Shown: piece after piece, positions 1-6,703 of the stretch
Position numbering within the stretch: position 1 is the stretch's first letter
How the letters are laid out: each line of letters opens with the position of its first letter
Assembly: GCA_021824055.1 (NCBI GenBank)
Contig: JAKALV010000023.1
Span: 1 to 21,577, forward strand
DNA from: Acidobacteriota bacterium
Lineage (GTDB): Bacteria; Acidobacteriota; Vicinamibacteria; Vicinamibacterales; SCN-69-37
DNA length: 21,577 bases
Direction of reading: 5' to 3'
Program-made: the position numbers and the translations under genes
The notes under the pieces: generated by a model
The model's input: the letters and a program-made list of their open reading frames with translations, nothing else
Told to the model about the DNA's origin: nothing
Databases searched by the model: none

Positions 1-48
1 GGCCAGGGCGAGCACACTCAGGAACAGCGAACGATCGAGCTTACGCAT
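1..48 (-). CDS. N-terminus of a probable secreted protein (partial)
   Basis: Only the first 16 codons are present; the gene runs off the left edge. The peptide starts MRKLDRSLFLSVLALA: a Met, two basic residues and then a hydrophobic run, which is the shape of a signal peptide. An AGGG ribosome-binding site lies about 8 bases upstream of the ATG. It is divergent from the atp genes, with a 44-bp shared upstream region. No function can be given from so little sequence. Confidence 0.45.
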   Translation of the reverse strand, partial: MRKLDRSLFLSVLALA

Positions 49-92
49 AGATCTGACCCTCTGTCTTCGAGTATAGCGAGTACTATGCCGCC

Positions 93-338
93 ATGGGGCC
101 GAAAGACCTGCGGAAGCCGTCGCCTGCGGGTGGTCGGATGGAGGTCATCCGCTCGCTCGGCGAGGTGGCCAGCGTCGGTCTGGCCTTCGTGCTGGCCCTG
201 GTGATCGGCACGGCGGCCGGCTGGTGGCTGGATCAGCGCTTTGGCTGGAAGCCGTATGGATTTTTTGGCGGTTTCATTCTGGGTCTTGCGGCCGGCGTGC
301 GCAACGTCTACCAGGTCACGCGCAGGTACCTGAAGTGA
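93..338 (+). CDS. AtpZ/AtpI-like small membrane protein of the ATP synthase operon
   Basis: An 81-residue protein with two predicted membrane helices (about residues 26-45 and 55-70). They are joined by a short polar turn carrying the GWWLDQRFG motif, typical of the AtpZ/AtpI family that precedes Fo genes and helps assemble the c ring or supply Mg2+. The ATG at 93 has no clear Shine-Dalgarno. The in-frame ATG at 138 (MEVIRSLGEV) has a GGTGG-like site and may be the true start, which would give a 66-residue protein. It heads the order atpZ, atpI, atpB, atpE, which supports the family call. The stop overlaps a GTG that could begin the next gene. Confidence 0.8.
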   Translation: MGPKDLRKPSPAGGRMEVIRSLGEVASVGLAFVLALVIGTAAGWWLDQRFGWKPYGFFGGFILGLAAGVRNVYQVTRRYLK

Positions 339-355
339 CGAAGGACGGCGCGAAA

Positions 356-754
356 ATGACGACGGATGGCGCGATGCTGGCGCGGATCGAGCGCCGCGCG
401 ATCTGGCTCGCGGCGGGCGTGGCGGCGATCACGCTTGCGGTGCCCGCGGCGGGCCCCCGGACGGCCGCCGGTGTCTTCGGCGGCGCGCTGATCGCCGCGG
501 TCAGTTACTGGGCGATCACGCGCGGCGTTGTTGGACTGAGCACGGCGATGCTCGGCGGCGCCACCGTGAAGGCGCGCGCGAGCCGATCACTCATCATCTT
601 GGTGGGGCGGTACGCTTTACTGGCACTAATTGCGTACGTTATGATTGCGCGTTTGCGGTTGAGCCCGGTGGGGCTGCTGTTGGGAGCATCGGTGATTCCC
701 GCGGCGGCGACGCTTGAGGCCATCGCAGCACTCAGGAACAATGGAAAAGTTTGA
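356..754 (+). CDS. atpI: ATP synthase subunit I
   Basis: A 132-residue hydrophobic protein with about four predicted membrane helices. It fits the ATP synthase subunit I family (AtpI), an assembly factor that is not part of the finished enzyme. The ATG at 356 was chosen because AAGGA at 341-345 sits 10 bases upstream. An in-frame GTG at 335 overlaps the stop of the preceding gene (GTGA) and is a reasonable alternative adding 7 residues. The 3' end overlaps atpB by 14 bases. Sequence conservation in this family is weak, so the assignment rests mainly on topology and its place between atpZ and atpB. Confidence 0.75.
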   Translation: MTTDGAMLARIERRAIWLAAGVAAITLAVPAAGPRTAAGVFGGALIAAVSYWAITRGVVGLSTAMLGGATVKARASRSLIILVGRYALLALIAYVMIARLRLSPVGLLLGASVIPAAATLEAIAALRNNGKV

Positions 755-1604
755 ACATCCTCTGCTGATCGTCCACTGGGTGAACGTGCTCCTCGGTCCG
801 ATCGTGCTGCGCCTTCACGCGCTGATCGGCATCCGGCTGACCGCCGATGCTCACGGCAACGTGATTCCGCCGTTCATGGTGATGGTGCTGCTGATCGTTC
901 TGGGCTTCACGCTGCTGGGCCTCGCGATCCGGTCGCGTCTGTCGGTGGAGAACCCCGGCAAGCTGCAGATCGTGCTCGAGGATCTGGTCAGCGCCATTGC
1001 CGGCATGCTCGAGCAGTGGCTCGGCCCGGCCGGCCGCGTGTACTTGCCGCTGATCGGCACGCTCGGCGCGTTCATTCTGACGTCGAACTACCTGGGTTTG
1101 TTGCCGGGCTTCATGTCGCCGACCAGCAGCATCAACGTCACGCTCGGCTGCGCGCTCACGACGTGGATCTTCTACCACCTGCAGGGCATCCTGCGGCAGG
1201 GACCGCTCTCGTATCTCAAGCACTTCGCCGTGATGCCCGGCGTGCCGATTGTGCTGTCGCCGATGATCTTCGTGATCGAAATCATCAGCCATCTCTCTCG
1301 CGTCCTGTCGCTCTCGCTGCGACTCTTCGGCAACATTTTCGGCGAGGAGCTGGTCATCGCCATCCTCGCCTTCCTCAGCCCCTGGTGGCTGCCGATCTTC
1401 CCGCTGCCGATGATGCTGCTCGGCCTCATCACCGGCGGGTTGCAGGCGTTCATCTTCGTGTTGCTGAGCATCATCTATCTGCAGGGCGCAACGCACGTCG
1501 AGCACGGGGATGGCCATGGTGGTCCCAACCACGGTAGCGAACATGGCACCCCTGGGCACGAGCATGGCGACGCCCGGGATATGGCCGAAATGGCCGCGGT
1601 GTAA
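741..1604 (+). CDS. atpB: F-type ATP synthase subunit a, with a histidine-rich tail
   Basis: A 287-residue multi-helix membrane protein forming the stator half-channels through which ions reach the c ring. The essential arginine is R194 in LSLRLFGN, and Q235 lies in the last helix motif GGLQAFIF. The N-terminal part matches family order: HWVNVLLGP, a first helix near 44-64, and the SNYLGLLPG segment at 115-123. The start is ATG 741 with AGGA only 3 bases upstream; it overlaps the atpI stop, which suggests translational coupling. The odd part is the C-terminus: after IIYLQGA about 37 extra polar residues contain seven histidines (252, 255, 259, 264, 268, 273, 275) among glycines and acidic residues. 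This tail is not needed for the core fold. Confidence 0.95.
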   Translation: MEKFEHPLLIVHWVNVLLGPIVLRLHALIGIRLTADAHGNVIPPFMVMVLLIVLGFTLLGLAIRSRLSVENPGKLQIVLEDLVSAIAGMLEQWLGPAGRVYLPLIGTLGAFILTSNYLGLLPGFMSPTSSINVTLGCALTTWIFYHLQGILRQGPLSYLKHFAVMPGVPIVLSPMIFVIEIISHLSRVLSLSLRLFGNIFGEELVIAILAFLSPWWLPIFPLPMMLLGLITGGLQAFIFVLLSIIYLQGATHVEHGDGHGGPNHGSEHGTPGHEHGDARDMAEMAAV

Positions 1605-1631
1605 ACGCAAGAAACTTCTTCAGGAGGCAAT

Positions 1632-1982
1632 GTGAGCAAGCGTGCAGTGTTTGGCGTGTTGGTGGCGATCGTCGCCGTGGCGGCGGCCTCGCCGGTGTTT
1701 GCGCAGGAGACCACCGCCGCGGCGGCCAAGAGCGGCGGCGACGTGATCGCCATGTGGTCGATCATCACGGCGGGCTTCGCGCTCGCGATCGCGGCCGGGC
1801 TCGGCGCGCTCGGTCAGGGCAAGGCGATCGCCTCGGCGGCGGAAGGCATCGCCCGCAACCCGTCGGCGGCCGGCGAGATTCGCGGCGTGCTGATCCTCGG
1901 CCTCGTGTTGATCGAGTCGCTCTCGATCTACGTGCTGCTGATCTCGTTGATCCTGTTCTTCCTCAAGCCGTTCAGCGCGTAA
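1632..1982 (+). CDS. atpE: F-type ATP synthase subunit c, with a cleavable-looking leader
   Basis: A 116-residue proteolipid forming the rotor ring. Residues 1-24 look like a signal peptide (basic start, hydrophobic core, VFA then QE). The mature part has two helices (about 41-69 and 85-111) around the polar loop GIARNPSA. The ion-binding carboxylate is E95 in LIESLSIY. Q62, E95, S96 and Y100 align with Gln32, Glu65, Ser66 and Tyr70 of the Na+-binding Ilyobacter c subunit, while the Thr67 position is Leu97. Translation starts at GTG 1632, with AGGAGG at 1622-1627. It is the last gene before a strong terminator; atpF and F1 genes do not follow. Confidence 0.95.
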   Translation: MSKRAVFGVLVAIVAVAAASPVFAQETTAAAAKSGGDVIAMWSIITAGFALAIAAGLGALGQGKAIASAAEGIARNPSAAGEIRGVLILGLVLIESLSIYVLLISLILFFLKPFSA

Positions 1983-2004
1983 GGCCGCGAACGGACCGGA
2001 TGCG

Positions 2005-2042
2005 ACCGCGCGTGAGCCCGCTGCTCACGCGCGGTTCTTTTA
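2005..2042 (+). terminator. Rho-independent terminator after atpE
   Basis: A perfect 12-bp stem (ACCGCGCGTGAG at 2005-2016 with its complement at 2024-2035), a 7-base loop and a T-rich tail (TTCTTTTAT) lie 22 bases after the atpE stop. It ends the atp transcript and makes co-transcription with F1 genes unlikely. Confidence 0.85.
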
Positions 2043-2055
2043 TGCGGGCCATGCG

Positions 2056-3027
2056 ATGACCGGGCGTCACGCCGACGATCGCGGCGGCCGACGGCGCGCG
2101 GGCACCGACGCGCTGCTGGTGCTGATGGTCCTCATCTGGGGCGTCAACTACAGCGTCATCAAGCGCGCCTTCGACGAGATTCCGCCGCAACCGTTCAACG
2201 CCGTGCGAATGATCATCGCCACGGCGGTGTTCCTCCTGGCCATGCGCCTCGCCGCGTCGGCCGCCCGGCGCGGCGCGAAGGTCTCGCGCATCTTCCACAC
2301 TGCGACCCGCCCCACCGCCGGCGACTGGCGCCGGCTGGCCGGTCTCGGGTTCATCGGCCACTTCTGCTATCAGATCTGCTTCATCAGCGGCGTGGCCGGC
2401 ACCAGCGTCAGCAACAGCGCCCTCATCATCGGCGCCACGCCCGTCGTCATCGCGCTGGCCTCGGCGGCGCTCGGCCATGAGCGCATCGGCCGCCTGCACT
2501 GGCTCGGGGCGGCGATCTCCGCGGTTGGCATCTACCTCGTGGTGGGCCACGGCGCCGAGTTCGGCGGCGCCCACCTCCACGGCGACCTGCTCGTGCTCGC
2601 ATCGGTGGCCTGCTGGGCGACGTACTCGCTGGGCGCGGCATCGCTCATCAAGCGCCATTCGCCGCTGTTTGTCACCGGCATGACGTTCGCCATCGGCTGC
2701 GTGCCGTATGTGCTGTTTGCGCTGCCGCAGATGATCGAGGTCCGCTGGCTGCACCTTCCCGCGTACGTCTACGTGTCGACGGTCATGTCCGCGCTGCTCG
2801 CGCTGTGCGTGGCGTATCTCATCTGGTACACCGGAATTCAGGCCATCGGCGTGGCGCGCACGTCGCTCTATTCGAACCTCGTGCCCATCGTGGCGATGAC
2901 GGTGGCCACGCTCTGGCTGGGCGAGCCCCTGACGCTCGTCAAAGTGGCCGGCGCCTCGGCCGTTCTCACCGGCCTGTTCCTCACGCGCCTGGGCGGGCGT
3001 ACGCCGCCGGTGCCGATGGAGGAGTAG
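2056..3027 (+). CDS. EamA-type (DMT superfamily) transporter
   Basis: A 323-residue inner-membrane protein with about ten hydrophobic helices in two tandem EamA-like halves (roughly residues 18-150 and 165-315). The first half opens with LIWGVNYSVIKR, typical of the drug/metabolite transporter superfamily. Such proteins usually export small metabolites; the substrate cannot be predicted. The ATG at 2056 lies only 14 bases after the terminator tail of atpE and has no clear Shine-Dalgarno, so expression may depend on read-through or an unseen promoter. The stop is followed after about 10 bases by the octamer repeat array. Confidence 0.85.
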   Translation: MTGRHADDRGGRRRAGTDALLVLMVLIWGVNYSVIKRAFDEIPPQPFNAVRMIIATAVFLLAMRLAASAARRGAKVSRIFHTATRPTAGDWRRLAGLGFIGHFCYQICFISGVAGTSVSNSALIIGATPVVIALASAALGHERIGRLHWLGAAISAVGIYLVVGHGAEFGGAHLHGDLLVLASVACWATYSLGAASLIKRHSPLFVTGMTFAIGCVPYVLFALPQMIEVRWLHLPAYVYVSTVMSALLALCVAYLIWYTGIQAIGVARTSLYSNLVPIVAMTVATLWLGEPLTLVKVAGASAVLTGLFLTRLGGRTPPVPMEE

Positions 3028-3037
3028 GGCGAAGGCC

Positions 3038-3136
3038 GGGTGCCAGGGTGTCAGGGTGCCAAGGTGTCAGGGTGCTGGTGCCAAGGTGCCAAGGTGCCAA
3101 GGTGCTGGTGCCAAGGTGCTGGTGCCAAGGTGCCGA
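3038..3136 (+). repeat. Left octamer-type repeat array
   Basis: About 13 head-to-tail units of 6-8 bases with consensus RGGTGYCA (mostly GGTGCCAA, GGGTGTCA and a short GGTGCT form), with no spacers. It lies just after the EamA stop, in sense orientation to that gene. A similar array in the opposite orientation lies on the other side of the IS256 element (4531-4650). Confidence 0.85.
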
Positions 3137-4473
3137 CGGTCCCGCGACGGTCCTGAGCGGCTGGGACTGTCAGGATTCTTGTGTGCGAGGCGGGGTGATA
3201 AAGACTGGTCATCTTGCGCCTGATGTTGGGTAAAGCGATCGCCGTAGAGGATCGCGAATTGATTCATCGCGGTGCGCCACGTCGGGCTCGGCCGACTCCA
3301 GTCGGCCATCACGTTACGGAGCGCGAGCCAGATGAGTTTGATGGCGGCGTCATCGGTCGGAAAATGACCGCGGGTCTTGAGGGTCTTGCGCACCTGGCGA
3401 TTGACGTTTTCCAGCGCGTTGGTCGTGTAGATGACGCGCCGCACGTCGGGTGGGCAGGCGAAGAACGGAATGATCTGGGGCCACGCCCGGCGCCAGGCTG
3501 CGAAAATCGTCGGAAATTGGTGCCCCCACGGACTGGCGGCGAACGCCTCCGGCGCGTCGTTGGCGGCGTCGGCCGGGGGCGCCGTGTAAATCCGCCGGAG
3601 CGCGACGGCCAGTGGTTTCCGGGTGCGCCAATTAGCAAACTCCAGGCGGCGGCGGATGAGATGCACGAGGCAGGTTTGGAGCGTCGTGGCGGGATACACG
3701 GCGGCCAGCGCGTCGGGCATGCCGCTGAGCCCATCGGTGACGGCGATCAAAATGTCACGACACCCGCGCGCCTGGAGATCCGCGAACACCCGCATCCAGA
3801 ATTTGGCGCCTTCGGTGTGCTCGATCCAAATGCCGAGAATGTCGCGCGTGCCGTCGGGTAACACGGCCAGCGCGAGATACACGGCTTTGCTCTGCACGGT
3901 CGCCTCATCGCGGATTTTGACGCGCAACGCATCGAAGAACACGACGGGATACATCGGCTCGAGCGGGCGCGTTTGCCAGGCGCGGACCTCCTCCTGCACG
4001 GCATCGGTCACGGTGCTGATCAGATCGGGCGACACGTCGATGCTGTACATCTCGTGCAGAAACGCTTGGATGTCGCGCACGGTCAAGCCACGCGCGTAGA
4101 GCGCCAGGATCTTGTCGTCGAACCCGGTGAACCGCCGGGCATGCTTCGGGATGAGCACCGGCGCGAAGGTGCCGTGGCGATCGCGCGGAATGGCGAGCGG
4201 CACGGTGCCGTCATCGGTGAGCACCGCCTTCGGTCTCGTGCCATTCCGACGATTGGCCGGCGCGTCCGGCGGCGCGCTTCCGGCCTCCTGCGTCAGGTGA
4301 TGCTGCAGCTCCGCACCGAGCGCCCGTTCCAGCAATGCCTTCTTGAGGCGCTGGCTCGCGGCCTCGACGTCGGCCGCTTCCAGGATGCCGGGCAGGGCAA
4401 CGTGATCGAGAATCGCATCGGGCACCGGCGCCCAGCGCGGATCAGACGACGGCGGTTTCTTCGAACGGACCAT
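3067..4473 (-). CDS. IS256-family transposase with a read-through C-terminus
   Basis: A 468-residue DDE transposase of the Mutator/IS256 class. The catalytic residues are visible: D181 (FFDALRVK), D247 (AVTDGLSGM) and E355 (TTNALENVN), with the family C/H pair C268-H271 between them. The start ATG at 4473 has a GAGGAG site 8 bases upstream. Members of this family usually end soon after the GDRF segment (here 411-414). Here the frame has no stop and passes through the left terminal repeat (residues about 431-439) into the flanking short-repeat array, ending at 3067 in a low-complexity APAPWHLGTLAPAP tail. The catalytic core looks intact; the last 30 or so residues are not element-derived. Confidence 0.9.
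   Translation of the reverse strand: MVRSKKPPSSDPRWAPVPDAILDHVALPGILEAADVEAASQRLKKALLERALGAELQHHLTQEAGSAPPDAPANRRNGTRPKAVLTDDGTVPLAIPRDRHGTFAPVLIPKHARRFTGFDDKILALYARGLTVRDIQAFLHEMYSIDVSPDLISTVTDAVQEEVRAWQTRPLEPMYPVVFFDALRVKIRDEATVQSKAVYLALAVLPDGTRDILGIWIEHTEGAKFWMRVFADLQARGCRDILIAVTDGLSGMPDALAAVYPATTLQTCLVHLIRRRLEFANWRTRKPLAVALRRIYTAPPADAANDAPEAFAASPWGHQFPTIFAAWRRAWPQIIPFFACPPDVRRVIYTTNALENVNRQVRKTLKTRGHFPTDDAAIKLIWLALRNVMADWSRPSPTWRTAMNQFAILYGDRFTQHQAQDDQSLSPRLAHKNPDSPSRSGPSRDRRHLGTSTLAPAPWHLGTLAPAP
3129..3146 (+). repeat. 18-bp inverted repeat flanking the IS, left copy
   Basis: GGTGCCGACGGTCCCGCG lies at the inner end of the left array and recurs exactly, inverted, at 4520-4537. Sixteen bases separate it from the left terminal repeat of the IS, while the right copy abuts the right terminal repeat. 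Confidence 0.9.
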
Positions 4474-4520
4474 GGCGACTCCTCATGCTAAGCCTCCACA
4501 CAAAATTCCGGACAGTCCCC
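3163..4520 (-). mobile_element. IS256-family insertion sequence
   Basis: A single-gene element of about 1.36 kb bounded by terminal inverted repeats of 28-29 bp. The left end, starting at 3163, begins GGGACTGTC and continues GGATTCTTGTGTG. The right end, read on the minus strand from 4519 or 4520, begins GGGACTGTC and continues GGAATTTTGTGTG. The arms differ by three substitutions and one indel. No 8- or 9-bp target duplication could be matched next to either end, so the insertion is old, rearranged, or has slightly different ends. Outside the ends both flanks carry inverted copies of an 18-bp repeat and a longer short-repeat array. Confidence 0.85.
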
Positions 4521-4537
4521 GCGGGACCGTCGGCACC
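4520..4537 (-). repeat. 18-bp inverted repeat flanking the IS, right copy
   Basis: An exact inverted copy of the 18-mer at 3129-3146. It directly abuts the right IS terminal repeat and leads into the right array. Confidence 0.9.
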
Positions 4538-4650
4538 TTGGCACCTTGGCACGAGCACCTTGGCACGAGCACCTTGGCACCTTCGCACCTTGGCACCAGC
4601 ACCCTGACACCCTGACACCCTGGCACCTTGGCACCTTGACACATTGAGAC
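4531..4650 (-). repeat. Right octamer-type repeat array
   Basis: Units CACCTTGG, CACGAG and CACCCTGA lie head to tail, the reverse complement of the RGGTGYCA units at 3038-3136, and again without spacers. Read outward from the IS, the order of unit types is similar on both sides, so the two arms form a roughly 110-bp imperfect inverted repeat enclosing the element. It fills most of the 219 bp between the transposase start and the desaturase. Confidence 0.85.
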
Positions 4651-4692
4651 CAGCATCCTGCTCTGCCCCCCGGTCGTGCTAATTTGGGGGAA

Positions 4693-5652
4693 ATGAAGTC
4701 GCACTACTACAGCGCGCACGCCGTGGGGCTGCGCGCGGACCTCGGCCGCGTGATTGCCCGCGACCAGATGCGCGTGCTGCACAAGAAAGACGCCTGGCGG
4801 CACTTCGTGATCGCCGGGCGGCAGTTCGCGATGCTGGGTCTGGCGACGTGGGGCCTGGTGTACTTCACGAATCCGCTGATCTGGATTCCGCTCGCGTTCG
4901 TGCAGGGCTTCACGGTGTTCAATTTCACCGTGCTGCTTCACGAAGTGCTGCATCACTGCGTGTTCGAGACGCGGCATCCCCGGATCGAGCGCCTTCTGGC
5001 GCTCGTCTACGCGACGCCCTCGGGCATCTCCGCCAGCCAGTTCACGCGCTGGCATCTGGATCATCACGCCGAACTCGGATCGGCCGAAGACGACCCGAAG
5101 CGGCATTACCTGTCACCCAAGCGCGTGGCGCGCTGGTACAAGCTGCTCTACGCCACGCCGGCGCTGTTCCCGATGTACTTCCGCGCGGCGGCCAGGGAAA
5201 CGGCCACGTACCCCGATGAGCTGAAGCGCACCATCGCGTGGGAGCGGACCGTGTCGATCCTGTTCCATCTGTCGGTGGCGGCGCTGCTCTGGTGGCGCTT
5301 CGGCTTCTGGGCCGCGTGGCGGGCCGATCTCTTTCCCGTGTTCTTCGTCTTTCCGATTGCGTTTACGCTGAACCGGCTCGGCCAGCACTACGACATCGAT
5401 CCGTCGGATCCCGCCAAGTGGGGCACGCTCCTGCGCGGGCACTGGTTCTGGAATTTCGCGTACGTCTACTCGAACTTCCACCTCGAGCATCACTACTTCC
5501 CGGGCGTGCCGTGCTACCGGTTGCCCGAGCTCCAACGCGCCCTCGCGCCGTTCTACGCCGAGCGCGGCATGCGCTGGCAGACGTATCACGGGTTGATCTA
5601 CGGATGGATTGTCGAAAACAAGCGGCCGCACACGGACTGGTCGCTCAGCTGA
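4693..5652 (+). CDS. Membrane fatty-acid desaturase family protein
   Basis: A 319-residue di-iron membrane enzyme of the fatty-acid desaturase superfamily. All three histidine boxes are present: HEVLHH (83-88), HLDHH (121-125) and HLEHH (263-267), with the family context FHLEHHYFPGVPCYRLPEL around the third. Hydrophobic pairs lie near 45-80 and 185-228. It should insert a double bond or hydroxyl into an acyl or similar lipid chain; the substrate and position cannot be read from the sequence, and carotenoid-modifying relatives share these boxes. The ATG at 4693 was chosen; an in-frame TTG at 4684 is possible, and a GGGGG run lies unusually close to the ATG. The GA of the TGA stop is also the start of the heptamer array. 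Confidence 0.88.
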   Translation: MKSHYYSAHAVGLRADLGRVIARDQMRVLHKKDAWRHFVIAGRQFAMLGLATWGLVYFTNPLIWIPLAFVQGFTVFNFTVLLHEVLHHCVFETRHPRIERLLALVYATPSGISASQFTRWHLDHHAELGSAEDDPKRHYLSPKRVARWYKLLYATPALFPMYFRAAARETATYPDELKRTIAWERTVSILFHLSVAALLWWRFGFWAAWRADLFPVFFVFPIAFTLNRLGQHYDIDPSDPAKWGTLLRGHWFWNFAYVYSNFHLEHHYFPGVPCYRLPELQRALAPFYAERGMRWQTYHGLIYGWIVENKRPHTDWSLS

Positions 5653-5692
5653 GTCCAGAGTCCAGGGTCCAGAGTCCAGAGTCCCCGGGTCC
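5651..5692 (+). repeat. Heptamer array after the desaturase
   Basis: Units GAGTCCA, GAGTCCA, GGGTCCA, GAGTCCA, GAGTCCC and then CGGGTCC run head to tail from inside the desaturase stop codon. The opposite-strand counterpart is at 9786-9827. Confidence 0.85.
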
Positions 5693-5698
5693 GGTACC

Positions 5699-5742
5699 TT
5701 GGGAGCAGGGGATCGCTGGTTGGAATCCAGTCGCCCCGACCC
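5699..5742 (+). pseudogene. tRNA-Pro (UGG) 3' fragment, candidate attachment site
   Basis: The segment reads as the 3' half of a bacterial tRNA-Pro. It has the rest of the anticodon loop TTGGGA (anticodon TGG; the preceding C would be position 32), 3' anticodon stem GCAGG, variable loop GGATC, T arm GCTGG/CCAGT, 3' acceptor strand CGCCCCG, discriminator A and then CCC. The 5' half is absent: the bases before the loop do not form a stem and no matching CGGGGCG acceptor strand was found upstream. The T loop is TTGGAAT instead of the canonical TTCRANT. It is therefore not a working tRNA. A break at the anticodon loop is a common crossover point for tyrosine integrases. Confidence 0.7.
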
Positions 5743-5754
5743 CTTTTCGATTTG

Positions 5755-5774
5755 TAGGTCACATATAGGTCACA
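5755..5774 (+). repeat. Direct repeat next to the tRNA fragment
   Basis: TAGGTCACA occurs at 5755-5763 and again at 5766-5774, spaced 11 bp (one helical turn), 13 bp after the tRNA fragment. Short same-face repeats beside an att core resemble recombinase or excisionase arm sites, but no integrase gene is present here. The rest of 5775-5854 contains no recognisable gene; one frame (5758-5844) stays open and ends in FLRIRHDKDCTL, possibly a coding remnant. Confidence 0.4.
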
Positions 5775-5854
5775 GGTTGACGCGGCGGGCACTATTCGCG
5801 ACGGGCGATTCCTCCGCATCCGCCACGACAAGGACTGCACGCTGTGACGCGCGA

Positions 5855-6703
5855 CTAGCGACGCCTCGGCTTGCGTTTGGTCGGCAGATCGATGGCTTCC
5901 TTAAGCCTCCGAACCAGGCTGGGAATCCCTTCCTTTGAATTGCCGGCCAAGCGATCCGCCAACATCGGCGAGAAGTTAGCAACCTGCGATTTCGTGATCC
6001 GATGCCACACGGGCAAGATTGCCTTCTGGCCCGAAGCGTTTTCTCTCGCTACTAGACCATCGAGTTCACGTTGTGGCCAGTCCTTTGAAAAGAACTTCGG
6101 ACTGAGAATCACGATTCCGAACCGGCATCGCGCTAGGCCGTCATCGATCCTACGCCGGAGGCTATCTCCGATCGTCAGCACCGACTGGTCATACCACACT
6201 GATATACGAGCTCTAGTCAGCGCCTTGTACAAGGGTGTCGCGATAGCAGACTTGTCGTCAGAGGCATGCGAAAGGAACACGTCGTAGCTGATCCGCTGCG
6301 GTTGGCGACGTATGCGAACGGTCCGCGGTCGTCTGGTCGTCGTTGTGCGGACGGTTCGGTCGGTGCCGCCCGAAGACCTTGTAAGGCGCGCACTCTGATC
6401 TGCTTCTCGAAGGATCTTGGCTAGATTGACATAGTAGAAGTTGTCCCGCTCGTACGCCGTATCGCCATTGCGCCTGGTCTTCGTAATGATCTGCTTGTGG
6501 ACGAGCTTGACGGCCTCTTCCAGCACGCGCTTGCGGGGCAGAGCGGTTGCCTTGGCAATTTCTTCGACAGTCTTGATCCGTTTCTTCCCACGGTGGATTT
6601 CCCGAAAGATCGCGCGCCGCTGGGATGCCTGGCCGAGCGCTTCTGCTGCCACATGAATCTGATGTTCAGCGGTACCACGCACGTCGGTGGTCGCGGTCGT
6701 CAC
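5855..6703 (-). CDS. Winged-helix/TIR-domain protein, candidate NADase effector
   Basis: A 282-residue protein with two parts. Residues about 25-100 look like a winged helix: ATAFREI-type helix, then TVEEIAKATALPRKRVLEEA as the helix-turn-helix, then KQIITKTRRNGDTAYERDNF as the wing. An Arg/Thr-rich linker (about 107-136) leads to a TIR domain at 139-272, opening with YDVFLSHASDDKS and containing KDWPQRELDGL, where E213 is the expected catalytic glutamate of NAD-cleaving TIR domains. Start is GTG 6703, overlapping the upstream stop by 4 bases (GTGA). It is the last gene of a five-gene operon. Bacterial TIR proteins commonly deplete NAD during phage infection; that role is inferred. The winged helix suggests a nucleic-acid or partner-binding input. 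Confidence 0.85.
   Translation of the reverse strand: MTTATTDVRGTAEHQIHVAAEALGQASQRRAIFREIHRGKKRIKTVEEIAKATALPRKRVLEEAVKLVHKQIITKTRRNGDTAYERDNFYYVNLAKILREADQSARLTRSSGGTDRTVRTTTTRRPRTVRIRRQPQRISYDVFLSHASDDKSAIATPLYKALTRARISVWYDQSVLTIGDSLRRRIDDGLARCRFGIVILSPKFFSKDWPQRELDGLVARENASGQKAILPVWHRITKSQVANFSPMLADRLAGNSKEGIPSLVRRLKEAIDLPTKRKPRRR

Noticed and set aside
732..1610. Long minus-strand open frame across atpB
   Set aside because: Its translation is low-complexity Arg/Gln/His/Asp, an antisense shadow of the clear atpB frame in GC-rich DNA.
3163..4520. Target-site duplication of the IS256 element
   Set aside because: The 8-9 bases outside each end (GAGCGGCT and GCGGGACC or one base shifted) do not match.
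3038..4650. CRISPR-like arrays
   Set aside because: The units are 6-8 bases, head to tail and lack unique spacers; no cas genes are present.
5598..5840. Minus-strand ORF across the desaturase end and the tRNA fragment
   Set aside because: It is the antisense of the heptamer array and tRNA remnant; no start signal or domain is visible.
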